This document shows, one piece after another, positions 13,807-21,549 of a stretch of DNA of 23,857 bases. Origin of the DNA: Clostridia bacterium (lineage in GTDB: Bacteria > Bacillota > Clostridia > Christensenellales > Borkfalkiaceae); contig CAAGGZ010000023.1 in the NCBI GenBank assembly GCA_900769545.1, positions 1-23,857 on the forward strand. Direction: 5' to 3'. A model generated the notes under the pieces. The model searched no databases, had not been told where the DNA came from, and saw nothing but the letters and a program-made list of their open reading frames with translations. Position 1 is the first letter of the stretch. Every line of letters starts with the position of its first letter. The position numbers were made by a program, and so were the translations under genes.

Positions 13807-13836
13807 TTGACAGAGCGTGTTTTATAGTGGTACAAT
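13807..13836 (+). promoter_or_regulatory. sigma-A promoter for the YiiX-like gene
   Basis: TTGACA (13807-13812), 18 bases, TACAAT (13831-13836). Confidence 0.8.
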
Positions 13837-13868
13837 ATTTGCATACGCATACAAAGGGGATAAGATAA

Positions 13869-14441
13869 TTGGAAGAACGTAATCAAACGGCGCAGACCCG
13901 TGACGTATACATAGTGCTTTCACAGACGGGTACGCTGCTTTCGAGAATTTTAAAATGGGTAACCCATGCGGAATATAACCACTCCTCGATTAGCTTGCAG
14001 GCTGATCTTGGGGAGATGTTTTCGTTTGGGCGTTTGCATGCCTATAATCCCTTTCACGGCGGATTTGTTCGTGAATCAACCAAATGGGGCACTTTCAAGC
14101 GTTTTCCTAAAACTCGCGCAATGGTTATGAAGGTGAGCGTTCCCGAAGAGGATTATTGGGCTATGGAGCTCCGTTTAAGCGAAATGTACGAAAACAGAAA
14201 GCAGTACCATTATAATTTCAGCGGCGTGTTGGCTGCGGCGTTCCATAAGTGTTTGAGAAGAAAGAATTGCTACTACTGTTCGGAATTTGTCAGGGATTTT
14301 ATTGTGGAATTTGGGCTTGCAACGCGAGACGCCTTTCAAGACATTGTAAAACCCATGGATTTTTTGAAGGAATTTTCCGATAAGATAATTTACAGGGGAG
14401 AGCTTCGCGCTTTCGAGCAAAAAGCGGTGGAAATTGAATAA
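13869..14441 (+). CDS. YiiX/YebB-like permuted papain-fold protein
   Basis: The 190-residue protein resembles the permuted NlpC/P60 (YiiX-type) hydrolases. In this family the catalytic His comes first, here H38 in AEYNHSSISL, and the catalytic Cys near the C-terminus, here C137 in CYYCSEFVRDFI. An FSFGR turn (52-56) and WGTFKRFP are also typical. The N-terminal DVYIVLSQTGTLLSRILKWVT supports cytosolic or membrane-proximal location without a signal peptide. Substrates may be lipids or peptides; none can be assigned. The start is a TTG at 13869 preceded by AAGGGG, with no good ATG alternative upstream of the catalytic His. Own promoter and terminator: a single-gene unit. Confidence 0.8.
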   Translation: MEERNQTAQTRDVYIVLSQTGTLLSRILKWVTHAEYNHSSISLQADLGEMFSFGRLHAYNPFHGGFVRESTKWGTFKRFPKTRAMVMKVSVPEEDYWAMELRLSEMYENRKQYHYNFSGVLAAAFHKCLRRKNCYYCSEFVRDFIVEFGLATRDAFQDIVKPMDFLKEFSDKIIYRGELRAFEQKAVEIE

Positions 14442-14444
14442 TTA

Positions 14445-14469
14445 AACCGACGCATTTGCGTCGGTTTTT
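14445..14469 (+). terminator. intrinsic terminator after the YiiX-like gene
   Basis: 9-bp stem (14445-14453 with 14458-14466), ATTT loop, T run to 14469. Confidence 0.9.
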
Positions 14470-14479
14470 GTTGTTTGAT

Positions 14480-14557
14480 GGGGGCATGTGCGCGTTGAAT
14501 GGCTAAAATATAAAATAAAACATTCATTTTGCATTTTGCGCTTTGCACTTTGCATTT
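14480..14557 (-). repeat. remnant of interspersed repeat between two terminators
   Basis: The left part (14480-14504, starting GGGGGCATGT) matches 22 of 25 bases with 7850-7874 inside the proline-rich hypothetical gene. The right part, read on the minus strand (14557-14522), gives AAATGCAAAGTGCA and further TGCAAA units, related to the repeats at 2272 and 4502. No gene is seen here. Confidence 0.55.
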
Positions 14558-14588
14558 AAAAAACGTCCGTTTTATACGGACGTTTTTT
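14558..14588 (-). terminator. terminator of the FHA-ABC / permease / PP2C operon
   Basis: 13-bp stem (14558-14570 with 14576-14588), loop TTTAT, T run on the minus strand; symmetrical enough to work in both directions. It starts two bases past the PP2C stop codon. Confidence 0.9.
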
Positions 14589-14589
14589 A

Positions 14590-15390
14590 CTATTCGGTTT
14601 GTAATACAACGCAAGTTACGTTGTCTCCACCGCCGTTTTTTAAAGCCAACGCAACCAATGCGTTTGCAGGGTCGGTAGGGGAAGATAACAGCGTTTGCGT
14701 GATTTCTTTCGCGCTCGCCATATCGTACAGACCGTCGCTGCAAAGAAGTAACTTATCGCCCTCGTGTAAACGGAACGGGAAGTACGTTTCGGGGGTGAGC
14801 TCCGGCTCCTCGTTCATACCTAAATACAAGGTCAACGTATGCTGATCGGGGCTGTTTTCCGCTTCTTCTTTCGTGTAAATGTTGGCTTCGTATTTTTTCA
14901 TTGCTAGCGTATGGTCTTTGGAAATACGATATAATTTCCCGTCGTGCAGCCAATAAATACGGCTGTCGCCAATAGAATAACTATAAACGAAATCGTCCTT
15001 GACGTAAGCCAAAGCCAACGTGCAGCCGCCTCGTCCGCATTGTCTTTGCAGGAGCATTTCTCCAATTTTGCGGTTGGCGGTTTGTACGTATTCCGTGACG
15101 GTGTTGTCGGGCTCTGCTTCCGTTTGTTTTAACAGTTTTTTGTATAGCTCCGACGTGCAATCTGCGGCAATTTTGGAGGCTACTTCGCCGTATGCCGTGC
15201 CGCCGATTCCGTCAAATACGGCAAGAACCAGAGGCGTATCGTCCCAATCACGGGAAAAGGTTGCCTGCGGTGCGTTTTGTTCTTTGGAATAGCCGTTTAA
15301 CGAGAAATTGTCCTCGTTATTTTCGCGGACGCAACCTATATGTGATGATACGTAAATACCATATTTGTGTGTGTTAAAGATATTTTTCAT
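14590..15390 (-). CDS. PP2C-type Ser/Thr protein phosphatase (minus operon)
   Basis: The 266-residue protein is a complete soluble PPM/PP2C phosphatase. Metal and catalytic motifs: RENNEDNF (E26, D27), VFDGIGG (D60, G61), GDSRIYWL, ISKDHTLA, CSDGLYD and GGGDNVT near the C-terminus. It should remove phosphate from Ser/Thr residues placed by a Hanks-type kinase. It is the last gene of the operon with the FHA-ABC ATPase and permease, so the transporter or the kinase encoded divergently are its likely substrates. There is no Shine-Dalgarno sequence before the ATG at 15390, and the 35-base gap from the permease lacks a promoter, so translation may be weak or coupled. It resembles, but is clearly distinct in sequence from, the second PP2C at 18019. 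Confidence 0.9.
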   Translation of the reverse strand: MKNIFNTHKYGIYVSSHIGCVRENNEDNFSLNGYSKEQNAPQATFSRDWDDTPLVLAVFDGIGGTAYGEVASKIAADCTSELYKKLLKQTEAEPDNTVTEYVQTANRKIGEMLLQRQCGRGGCTLALAYVKDDFVYSYSIGDSRIYWLHDGKLYRISKDHTLAMKKYEANIYTKEEAENSPDQHTLTLYLGMNEEPELTPETYFPFRLHEGDKLLLCSDGLYDMASAKEITQTLLSSPTDPANALVALALKNGGGDNVTCVVLQTE

Positions 15391-15425
15391 ACATTTTGAA
15401 TTGGCTTATAGCCATTGGTTTAAAG

Positions 15426-16277
15426 TTAAGAATCGCGGTTTTTGAGCTTTAAGCTGATGATGCTGACCGCAATACAAACAACGGTAATGATAAGGCAAGC
15501 CGCCCAAGCAATCAGCAAGTTGCTTGCTTCATGATTGTAGGCTTCGTCTATCATACTCTCGGGACGGGGGGTGAGCATAGGGCCCAATTCGGGAACTTCG
15601 TCTACAAGTTTCAAGGTCAAAGCATCGCTGTTCATATCGGCGATGCTACCGAATGCAGACATACCCCATTTACTAAACGTAATATAAGCGATGATTTTGC
15701 TGACGCCGTCAAGCTCGAACAAAACGCCGCTCATAATAAGTTGCAAAATCAATACAAAGGGCATAATCGTCATAGCGGTGGTGGGGTTGCCTGCGATAGA
15801 GGAAACCATAATACCCATAACGGACGCGCCAAACGTCATAAGGAATATCGAAAGGAAGTATTCCAAATACGCCCACATAATAATACCGTCGGAGTTAAAG
15901 TCGATAAAGATAATGCAAAGCACGAAAATGATAAGGCTTTCCATTAAGCATAAAAGGAATTGCCATCTTACGTTTGCCATAACATAGGAGGAAATCTTCA
16001 TACCCGAGCGGTATTCGGCGCGGACGATTTCATGCTCTTTACAAACGCTCTGAATAGAGTTGAAGATACCAATCCAAATACAAGCGGAAGCAATCGTGAA
16101 AAAGCCCGATTTGGTGCTTTCGTACGTTTCAAACATTTTACCGCCGACAACTGCCGCTACGATAACGGCGATGATTGCCGCAAAGACAAGGAATTTCCAA
16201 AATCTTTCCTTGAGCGCAATTCGCGCTAATTTTTTGAAGTATACGTTTGTTTGCGTAAAGTATGATGCGTTATTCAA
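15426..16277 (-). CDS. ABC-2 type transporter permease (ABCG-like)
   Basis: The 283-residue protein has about six hydrophobic segments (about 29-46, 57-77, 107-126, 135-160, 168-192 and 256-277), preceded by an amphipathic stretch FKKLARIALKERFWKF. This is the layout of ABCG/ABC-2 export permeases, in which the elbow helix contacts the ATPase. SVCKEHEIVRAEYRSGMKISSYVMANVRW matches the conserved coupling region (reminiscent of the E-R-x-x-x-Y-x-x-x family motif). Its start overlaps the end of the FHA-ABC ATPase gene by 8 bases, so the two are translationally coupled subunits. The exported substrate is unknown. Confidence 0.85.
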   Translation of the reverse strand: MNNASYFTQTNVYFKKLARIALKERFWKFLVFAAIIAVIVAAVVGGKMFETYESTKSGFFTIASACIWIGIFNSIQSVCKEHEIVRAEYRSGMKISSYVMANVRWQFLLCLMESLIIFVLCIIFIDFNSDGIIMWAYLEYFLSIFLMTFGASVMGIMVSSIAGNPTTAMTIMPFVLILQLIMSGVLFELDGVSKIIAYITFSKWGMSAFGSIADMNSDALTLKLVDEVPELGPMLTPRPESMIDEAYNHEASNLLIAWAACLIITVVCIAVSIISLKLKNRDS

Positions 16278-17802
16278 GAGATTTACCTCCCATTAAGCTT
16301 TTGTATTTTTCAATATACATATCTGCGTGGCCTCTGCCGCCCTCGTAAGGGGGATTGATTTCCAGCATAATATCCTGCAAGCGTTTTACGCCGAAGTATT
16401 CGGTTGCGCCTTTTACGTCTCCGAAATACGCCAAATGCCCTGCGTTGTCTTCGGAGCTCTTCGCGAGGACGATAACTTTCGTGAATAAGTCGAATGCGTC
16501 GTCGGGCTCGTGCGTGATAACCATAACGATTTTGCCCGAAAGGGAGATTTCTTTAAGGAGCTCCATTTGTTGGATTCTCGACGCTGCGTCCAAGCCGGAG
16601 TCGGGCTCGTCGCAAATGAAGACCTTTTGGAAGCCGACAAGCTGCACGGCAACGGAAACTTTCTTTTTCTGACCGCCGCTGAGCTGACAAATCAAATGAT
16701 TTTGGAGCTTGGTAATACCGACTTTTTCAAGTACGTAATCTACACGCTCGTTGATTTCCTTATTGGAATATTCTCTGCCGAGGTTGACTTTTGCGGCGTC
16801 GGTGATGGAGTTGCGCACGGTGTCGTTTAAGCGCAGGGTAAGGAACTGCGGTACGAGCCCGATTTGCGATTTCATTTTCTTGAAATTCACATACAAATCC
16901 TGCCCGTCGAGGGTGATTTTACCTTCCGCTTTGCTATCGCCCAAAATGGCGCGGACGAGGGTGGTTTTACCTGCGCCGCTCCCGCCTAAAATCAATACAA
17001 AGTCGTTGTTTTCTACCTCGAAATTGATGTCTTTTAGCAACGTCTTTTTGCCGAATTGTACCGTTTTTCTGACGATGGCAACGTTGAGCAAGCCTTTTTC
17101 TTCCGCTTCCTTTTTAGGAACGTTATAGAGGAGCTTTTTGCCGAGAATGATAAGCGTCGTATTGGCAATTTGGATAACGTCGTGATCATAAACCGTTACC
17201 GTTTCGATTTCTTTGCCGTTGACGCTGACGCCGTTGGTGCTGTCGTTATCTCGCAAAGTTAAATTGTTGTCGGAGATGGAAAGCACGGCGTGCTTTTGCG
17301 ATACCATTAAATTTTCCAAACGGAGGTCGTTTTCTTCTCCTCTGCCAATGGAAATCTCGCTCTTTGTCGAGAAATTGTACTCCGTCCATTGTTCGTTTAA
17401 GTCGAAGCTCTTGCTGAAAATCATCAAGACTGCGTCGGGATGAGGATTGTTGAGCGTACGTCTATCCACGCGCAAAATATCCCCGTCCGTCAGTTTAAAC
17501 GCTTTAGAGCCACGGTCGTTGTACGGCTGTAATCTTTCCCCATTGATATACGTGCCGTTGGTACTGTTGTTATCTATGTAGTAGTAAGACCCGTCCGAGT
17601 CGTCGTAGACAAATTCCCCTTGTCGGCGGCTCACGATGGGGGAGTGCAGTAAAATGTCGCAGTTTGCTTCATCGTACTCGCGCCCGAGCGTGCAGTTGCC
17701 TTTCAAGGGCACAATAATCGGTTTATTTCGTTTGTCCAGAATGAGAAGGGACGCTTGGGTCACTGCTTTCGGTTGAAAGTACATCGTTTTGGACATATCC
17801 AT
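16270..17802 (-). CDS. ABC transporter ATPase with two N-terminal FHA domains
   Basis: The 510-residue protein has FHA domain 1 (about 17-130: LGRE, SRRQ, NSTNGTYING), FHA domain 2 (about 132-222: SIGRGEEND, SQKHA, NDSTNGVSVNG) and an ABCG-like ATPase (about 238-480). In the ATPase, Walker A is GGSGAGKTT (273-281), the Q-loop Q319, the signature LSGGQ (374-378), Walker B VFICDEPDSGLD (394-405) and the switch H431. FHA domains bind phospho-threonine peptides, so activity or assembly is probably controlled by Ser/Thr phosphorylation. The permease is a separate, overlapping gene downstream. Domain order matches the cytosolic part of mycobacterial Rv1747, which also has two FHA domains. AATGGAGG precedes the ATG; the promoter is at 17853-17881. 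It is transcribed away from a PP2C/kinase operon. Confidence 0.92.
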   Translation of the reverse strand: MDMSKTMYFQPKAVTQASLLILDKRNKPIIVPLKGNCTLGREYDEANCDILLHSPIVSRRQGEFVYDDSDGSYYYIDNNSTNGTYINGERLQPYNDRGSKAFKLTDGDILRVDRRTLNNPHPDAVLMIFSKSFDLNEQWTEYNFSTKSEISIGRGEENDLRLENLMVSQKHAVLSISDNNLTLRDNDSTNGVSVNGKEIETVTVYDHDVIQIANTTLIILGKKLLYNVPKKEAEEKGLLNVAIVRKTVQFGKKTLLKDINFEVENNDFVLILGGSGAGKTTLVRAILGDSKAEGKITLDGQDLYVNFKKMKSQIGLVPQFLTLRLNDTVRNSITDAAKVNLGREYSNKEINERVDYVLEKVGITKLQNHLICQLSGGQKKKVSVAVQLVGFQKVFICDEPDSGLDAASRIQQMELLKEISLSGKIVMVITHEPDDAFDLFTKVIVLAKSSEDNAGHLAYFGDVKGATEYFGVKRLQDIMLEINPPYEGGRGHADMYIEKYKSLMGGKSLE

Positions 17803-17852
17803 AAAAGTACGCCTCCATTATAGCTTTTGTTGGAAATATAATCCTACCTTTA

Positions 17853-17881
17853 AGTATACACCAAAAAGAAAATTTTGTCAA
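17853..17881 (-). promoter_or_regulatory. sigma-A promoter for the FHA-ABC operon
   Basis: TTGACA (17876-17881), 17 bases, TATACT (17853-17858) on the minus strand. Confidence 0.85.
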
Positions 17882-17948
17882 TACACTTTCCTTAATTTAT
17901 TCACACGCGCGCGTAAAAGGATAAAAAAGCCAAAATTTGTATAATTAC

Positions 17949-17977
17949 TTGACTTTTGTATATAAAAGTGATAAGAT
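17949..17977 (+). promoter_or_regulatory. sigma-A promoter for the PP2C/kinase operon
   Basis: TTGACT (17949-17954), 17 bases, TAAGAT (17972-17977). It is divergent from the FHA-ABC promoter; about 70 bases separate the two -35 boxes, room for a shared regulator site, though I see none. Confidence 0.75.
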
Positions 17978-18018
17978 AGGAGCAAAGTCGAACGTTTTTT
18001 GACCGAGGAGATAGGAAT

Positions 18019-18825
18019 ATGACCTATAAAATCTATTCATTCTCGCATATAGGCAACAGCAGGGAAAAGCAGGAGGATAACGTAATTATTGCGCCTGCGC
18101 TCTACCATTTGCCGTATGTCCGTCGAAAAATGGAAAAAACCAAAGAAAGCTATAGTATGGCTGCTTCTTGTGAAGATTGTATGCTTGCCGCCGTTTCGGA
18201 CGGTATGGGCGGACATGATTTTGGGGAAGTTGCCAGCTTGAAAACGGTAGAACTCCTTTCCGAGCGCTATGAAGATATTCTACAAAGCGCGAAGGTTGGA
18301 AAAAAAGCCGTTGAGGGCGAAATTACCGCATTAAACGAACGTATCCGCACGTTTAAAATTTTGAATGCAGAGTATGCCGATATGGGTGCGACGCTCTGCG
18401 GAATCGTGGCGAACGAGGGGGGTATGTATGCGTTTAATGTCGGGGACAGTCGCTTGTATCGTTTTGAAAAAGGGGAGCTTTTTTGCATTTCCAAAGACCA
18501 TACCGAAGGACAGCGTATGCTGGATTTAAACGTGTTGTCCAAGGAAGAGGTGCTTCGTTTTGAAAACCGTAAATCGTTGTATCGCTATATTGGCAAGGAT
18601 ACCGAGCTTACGCCCGATGTTTTTGCTCTGACAGCGACAAGGGGAACACAGTTTTTGCTGTGTACGGACGGTTTGACAGACGTGGTTTCTGAGGGAGAAA
18701 TTGCGACGGTTTTGGCTGGAAAAAGTCAAACGGAAAGAAAGGGAGAACAGCTCTTGGAGCTTGCTCTGCAAAAAAACGAGCTTAAAGGCGATAACATTAC
18801 AATAGTATTGATTGAGGTAGTATGA
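18019..18825 (+). CDS. PP2C-type Ser/Thr protein phosphatase (plus operon)
   Basis: The 268-residue protein is a full PPM/PP2C phosphatase: REKQEDN (E19, D20), AAVSDGMGGHDFGEVAS (D61, G62), FNVGDSRLYRF, ISKDHTEGQRML, LCTDGLTD and KGDNITIVLIE. An insertion at about 25-55 (LPYVRRKMEKTKESYSMAASCEDC) lies between the first two motifs and distinguishes it from the PP2C at 14590. It should oppose the kinase encoded directly downstream, whose start codon overlaps its stop (ATGA at 18822-18825), a very common kinase/phosphatase pairing in Bacillota. GAGGAG at about 18004 is the ribosome binding site. Confidence 0.92.
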   Translation: MTYKIYSFSHIGNSREKQEDNVIIAPALYHLPYVRRKMEKTKESYSMAASCEDCMLAAVSDGMGGHDFGEVASLKTVELLSERYEDILQSAKVGKKAVEGEITALNERIRTFKILNAEYADMGATLCGIVANEGGMYAFNVGDSRLYRFEKGELFCISKDHTEGQRMLDLNVLSKEEVLRFENRKSLYRYIGKDTELTPDVFALTATRGTQFLLCTDGLTDVVSEGEIATVLAGKSQTERKGEQLLELALQKNELKGDNITIVLIEVV

Positions 18826-20825
18826 GTACAAATTTGACAGGAAAAACAATTTTAGGTTATACTGTCGTAGAGGAGATTGGCTCGGGCGGTTTTGGGACGG
18901 TGTATAAGGTTTCCAAAACAAACGCCGCGGGGGAATATATCCGCGCGTTAAAGCACATGACCATTCCCACTAAGAAGCAGTATAACGACGTCCTGAATTC
19001 CATGGGAGGCGATTATTCCAAAGCGGACGACTATTTCGCCAGCGTTTTGAAAGACATCGTCAATGAAATCAGGATATTAAGCTCTTTGTCTGAATCGGGT
19101 ATCAAAAATATCGTTTCTTATTATGAAAACGATATTGTGGAAACGGACTCCCCCAAAATGTATAATATCTATATTTTGATGGAATATCTGACTCCGTTTA
19201 CCGATTACATAACCGAGCGGCAAATTACCGTTCGAGACGTGATTAAGCTGGGGAAAGATATTCTTACGGCATTGATTTCGTGTCACGAACAAAATGTCAT
19301 TCACAGAGATATTAAGGATGATAACATCTTCGTTTCGAATGACGGCGCGTATAAATTGGGGGATTTCGGCGTTTCGAAGTCGTTAAAAGACAAATCGAAA
19401 GCAGAATCTATCAAGGGTACGCCCAATTATATCGCTCCTGAAGTGTATTTAGGAAAAGAAAAATACGATAAGACGGTAGACCTCTATTCGCTCGGTATCG
19501 TGTTGTACAAGTATTTGAATTACGCAAGAAATCCTTTCTTGCCTGATTATCCTGCTGCATACAGCAGCGCGGATGAAGAAGCGGCGTTTGAAAAACGTAT
19601 GAGTGGCGCCGTGCCTACGCTCCCTTGTAATGCAAAAAATGCTTTAGGGGAAGTGATACTCAAAGCGGTGAAGCCTCGCGTCGAGCGTTATAATTCTGCA
19701 TCTGAATTTTTGGCAGAGCTTTGCGCGGTGGAAGTAACATTGGATGAGGAGTATTTGGATTCGCCTGTGGGGCTTGCTGTAAGAAAAGCGAGCGAAGAAA
19801 CTGCGATTGTCGAAGATGCGGAAAAAGTTGCAGAAGTACCCGTTAATGAGACAGTGGTAGTCGACAGCACACCCATCCCTGTTCCTGCGAAAGCAAGCAA
19901 CGAAACGGTGGTAGTCGACAGCACACCCACCCCTGTTCCTGCGAAAGCAAATAACGAAACGGTGGTCGTGGATAGCGCGTCTGTTCCTGCTCCTGCGAAA
20001 GCAAGTAACGAGACGGTGGTTGTAGATAGCGCGCCCACCCCTGTTCCTGCGAAAGCAAGTAACGAGACGGTGGTTGTAGATAGCGCTCCCATACAGAAGG
20101 AAGAGAAAGCGGCGGAAGAGTTGGTGGCTCAGACTTCGGCAGTGGAAGGCGGAAAGCAAAGTAATAGGATTACGGATAAGGAAATATACGAGAAAACCAA
20201 AGGAAAAGAACGGGTGAAATCGATCATTACCTTTACGGCTCCGGTTGTTTTCTTTGCTCTGTATATTACGTTCTATGTGATATTTATTCCGGCCGTGTAT
20301 GGTGAAGCGATTTCTTGGTTTAGTTGGCTCTTTGCCGATGCGGAACATATTCAGGAATTGTTCAGCGACGCTAATAACGTATTGTTCCCTATGTATAAAG
20401 TCGTTCTTTTGATAGGTTTACAGTATTTGTTGTTGGGCTTGTTGTTGCTCTCCGTTTATCACGCGTGTAGAAGATTCCATATTCAAAAGAAGAAAGTGGT
20501 GAAGGAAGCTGAATATGTAGGCAAAGACCCTTACACCGAACTTTCTGCATTCTATATGGAGCATTCTCCCGTGGCTCCCAAGCAGGCAAAAGAAGCGTTT
20601 GTATTGGTTAGAAATACGGTAGAAGCGTTGAAATTTGCGCAGGGCTTTGGTATGAGTAAAGACGAAGAAGTGCAAAAGCTTGAAAAAGAAATCGGCGATA
20701 CGATTATGGCGATGCCTCAAACGTATTTAGCGATTGAGTCTGATGAAGGATATGCTTCTTGGACGGAATCGCTTGAAGAGTTCAATGAAAAAGTAAAAGA
20801 AAGAAATAAAATGTTGTTAAAATAA
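18822..20825 (+). CDS. membrane Hanks-type Ser/Thr kinase with repeat linker and two membrane segments
   Basis: The 667-residue protein has an N-terminal kinase domain (about 10-302): glycine loop GSGGFG (20-25), K44, HRDIKDDN (161-168, D163), DFG (181-183) and GTPNYIAPE (199-207). A linker (303-465) contains five 18-residue repeats (342-431) starting NETVVVDS. Two hydrophobic segments follow (about 467-492 and 525-547) with a short loop of about 30 residues between them, so both ends are cytosolic. The C-terminal region (550-667) is hydrophilic and helical, ending in a coiled-coil-like FNEKVKERNKMLLK. There are no PASTA repeats, unlike the common PrkC type, so muropeptide sensing is not expected. 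Likely targets are the FHA-ABC ATPase next door or its own linker threonines; both are inference. It is opposed by the overlapping PP2C gene. Confidence 0.92.
   Translation: MSTNLTGKTILGYTVVEEIGSGGFGTVYKVSKTNAAGEYIRALKHMTIPTKKQYNDVLNSMGGDYSKADDYFASVLKDIVNEIRILSSLSESGIKNIVSYYENDIVETDSPKMYNIYILMEYLTPFTDYITERQITVRDVIKLGKDILTALISCHEQNVIHRDIKDDNIFVSNDGAYKLGDFGVSKSLKDKSKAESIKGTPNYIAPEVYLGKEKYDKTVDLYSLGIVLYKYLNYARNPFLPDYPAAYSSADEEAAFEKRMSGAVPTLPCNAKNALGEVILKAVKPRVERYNSASEFLAELCAVEVTLDEEYLDSPVGLAVRKASEETAIVEDAEKVAEVPVNETVVVDSTPIPVPAKASNETVVVDSTPTPVPAKANNETVVVDSASVPAPAKASNETVVVDSAPTPVPAKASNETVVVDSAPIQKEEKAAEELVAQTSAVEGGKQSNRITDKEIYEKTKGKERVKSIITFTAPVVFFALYITFYVIFIPAVYGEAISWFSWLFADAEHIQELFSDANNVLFPMYKVVLLIGLQYLLLGLLLLSVYHACRRFHIQKKKVVKEAEYVGKDPYTELSAFYMEHSPVAPKQAKEAFVLVRNTVEALKFAQGFGMSKDEEVQKLEKEIGDTIMAMPQTYLAIESDEGYASWTESLEEFNEKVKERNKMLLK
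19845..20114 (+). repeat. five 54-bp tandem repeats inside the kinase gene
   Basis: These encode 18-residue units: NETVVVDS followed by a Pro/Ala-rich part of the form xPxPVPAKAS. The first four units are nearly complete and the fifth diverges after 10 residues. Threonines fall at residues 344, 362, 380, 398 and 416. Nucleotide identity between units is high but third positions differ (GTGGTAGTC versus GTGGTTGTA), so the protein sequence appears to be under selection. Confidence 0.92.
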
Positions 20826-20884
20826 GACTACCGTGTATGTGATGAAATACAAAACAAGGCATACAGGTATGGATTGAAAACGCA

Positions 20885-20918
20885 AACACCTCGGCGGGAT
20901 TCCGCTGAGGTGTTTTAC
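20885..20918 (+). terminator. intrinsic terminator after the kinase gene
   Basis: 13-bp stem with one mismatch (20885-20897 with 20902-20914), short loop, TTTT. Confidence 0.85.
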
Positions 20919-21000
20919 CGTTTAAATGCGTACATGGCGTGTTAATTATTGGAAAACTGCGTAAAAAATCGGCTATTTTTTGGAAAATGATAAAAAAGTG

Positions 21001-21029
21001 TTTACTTTTTCGGGTTTGGCGTGTATAAT
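21001..21029 (+). promoter_or_regulatory. tmRNA promoter
   Basis: TTTACT (21001-21006), 17 bases, TATAAT (21024-21029); the RNA 5' end at 21048 is about 12 bases beyond the expected start and would result from processing by RNase P. Confidence 0.8.
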
Positions 21030-21047
21030 AATAGAGCCAACTTATAT

Positions 21048-21412
21048 GGGGGTGCCCCGGATTCGATTGCCGGTGAGCGAAAGGATAAGCATACCGTAGA
21101 CGGAGTGACTACGATAAAACATTCCACCTAAATTTAAATGCAGATAGAAATGCATACGCTCTTGCAGCGTAACTCGTTTTTGTAAAACGAACGTCGCGCC
21201 CGATTTATCCGTCGGTTGGGGTCGCGGCGTCAATTAGACGGAAAACTCTTGTAAGAATCGGAAGGTGTTTTTATAAGAGTATTCAGCCTTCTGCGTTTTT
21301 TAAAGCGTGTTTACCCGCGTTAGAAAATTAAGAAATAATAGATAAACTAAGTATGTAGAAAGTTTTTTGGCAGCCGCGTAAGACGTCGGTTCAACTCCGA
21401 CCACCTCCACCA
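21048..21412 (+). ncRNA. ssrA: transfer-messenger RNA (tmRNA), one-piece
   Basis: The 5' end GGGGGTG (21048-21054) pairs with CACCTCC (21402-21408) to form the tRNA-like acceptor stem, followed by A and an encoded CCA (21410-21412). The T arm is GTCGG-TTCAACT-CCGAC (21385-21401). The 5' region has the GGATTCGA box typical of tmRNA D-loop sequence. The tag reading frame is 21140-21172, starting at a GCA resume codon and giving ADRNAYALAA then stop; the C-terminal YALAA is the usual protease-recognition end. tmRNA rescues stalled ribosomes together with SmpB (not in the window). Length 365 bases fits the family. Confidence 0.95.
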
Positions 21413-21415
21413 ATA

Positions 21416-21457
21416 ACAACCCCACAGGAATTATTTTTCCTTATGGGGTTGTATTTT
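21416..21457 (+). terminator. tmRNA terminator
   Basis: ACAACCCCA (21416-21424) pairs with TGGGGTTGT (21444-21452), with inner pairing AGGAA/TTCCT, then ATTTT. Its right arm overlaps the first copy of the duplicated promoter. Confidence 0.85.
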
Positions 21458-21549
21458 ATAAAAAATATGCTATAATGACAATATATTTTTAAGATATGGT
21501 TGTATTTTATAAAAAAATATGCTATAATGACAATATATTTTTAAGACAT
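21447..21549 (+). repeat. tandem duplication of a promoter segment (51/52 bp)
   Basis: Copy 1 (21447-21497) and copy 2 (21498-21549) are the same except for one extra A and one T-to-C change. Each contains TTGTAT, a spacer of 16 (copy 1) or 17 (copy 2) bases, and TGCTATAAT, an extended -10 element (TATAAT at 21471-21476 and 21523-21528). Both drive the PHP-domain gene at 21562. Confidence 0.85.

Noticed and set aside
19845..20114. Possible CRISPR-like array
   Set aside because: The units are contiguous 54-bp coding repeats without spacers; the 78-bp repeats at 3315-3860 are likewise coding.
19644..20348. Long antisense frames with repeats opposite the kinase linker
   Set aside because: They are created by the 54-bp repeats of the kinase gene, which has unambiguous kinase motifs on the other strand.
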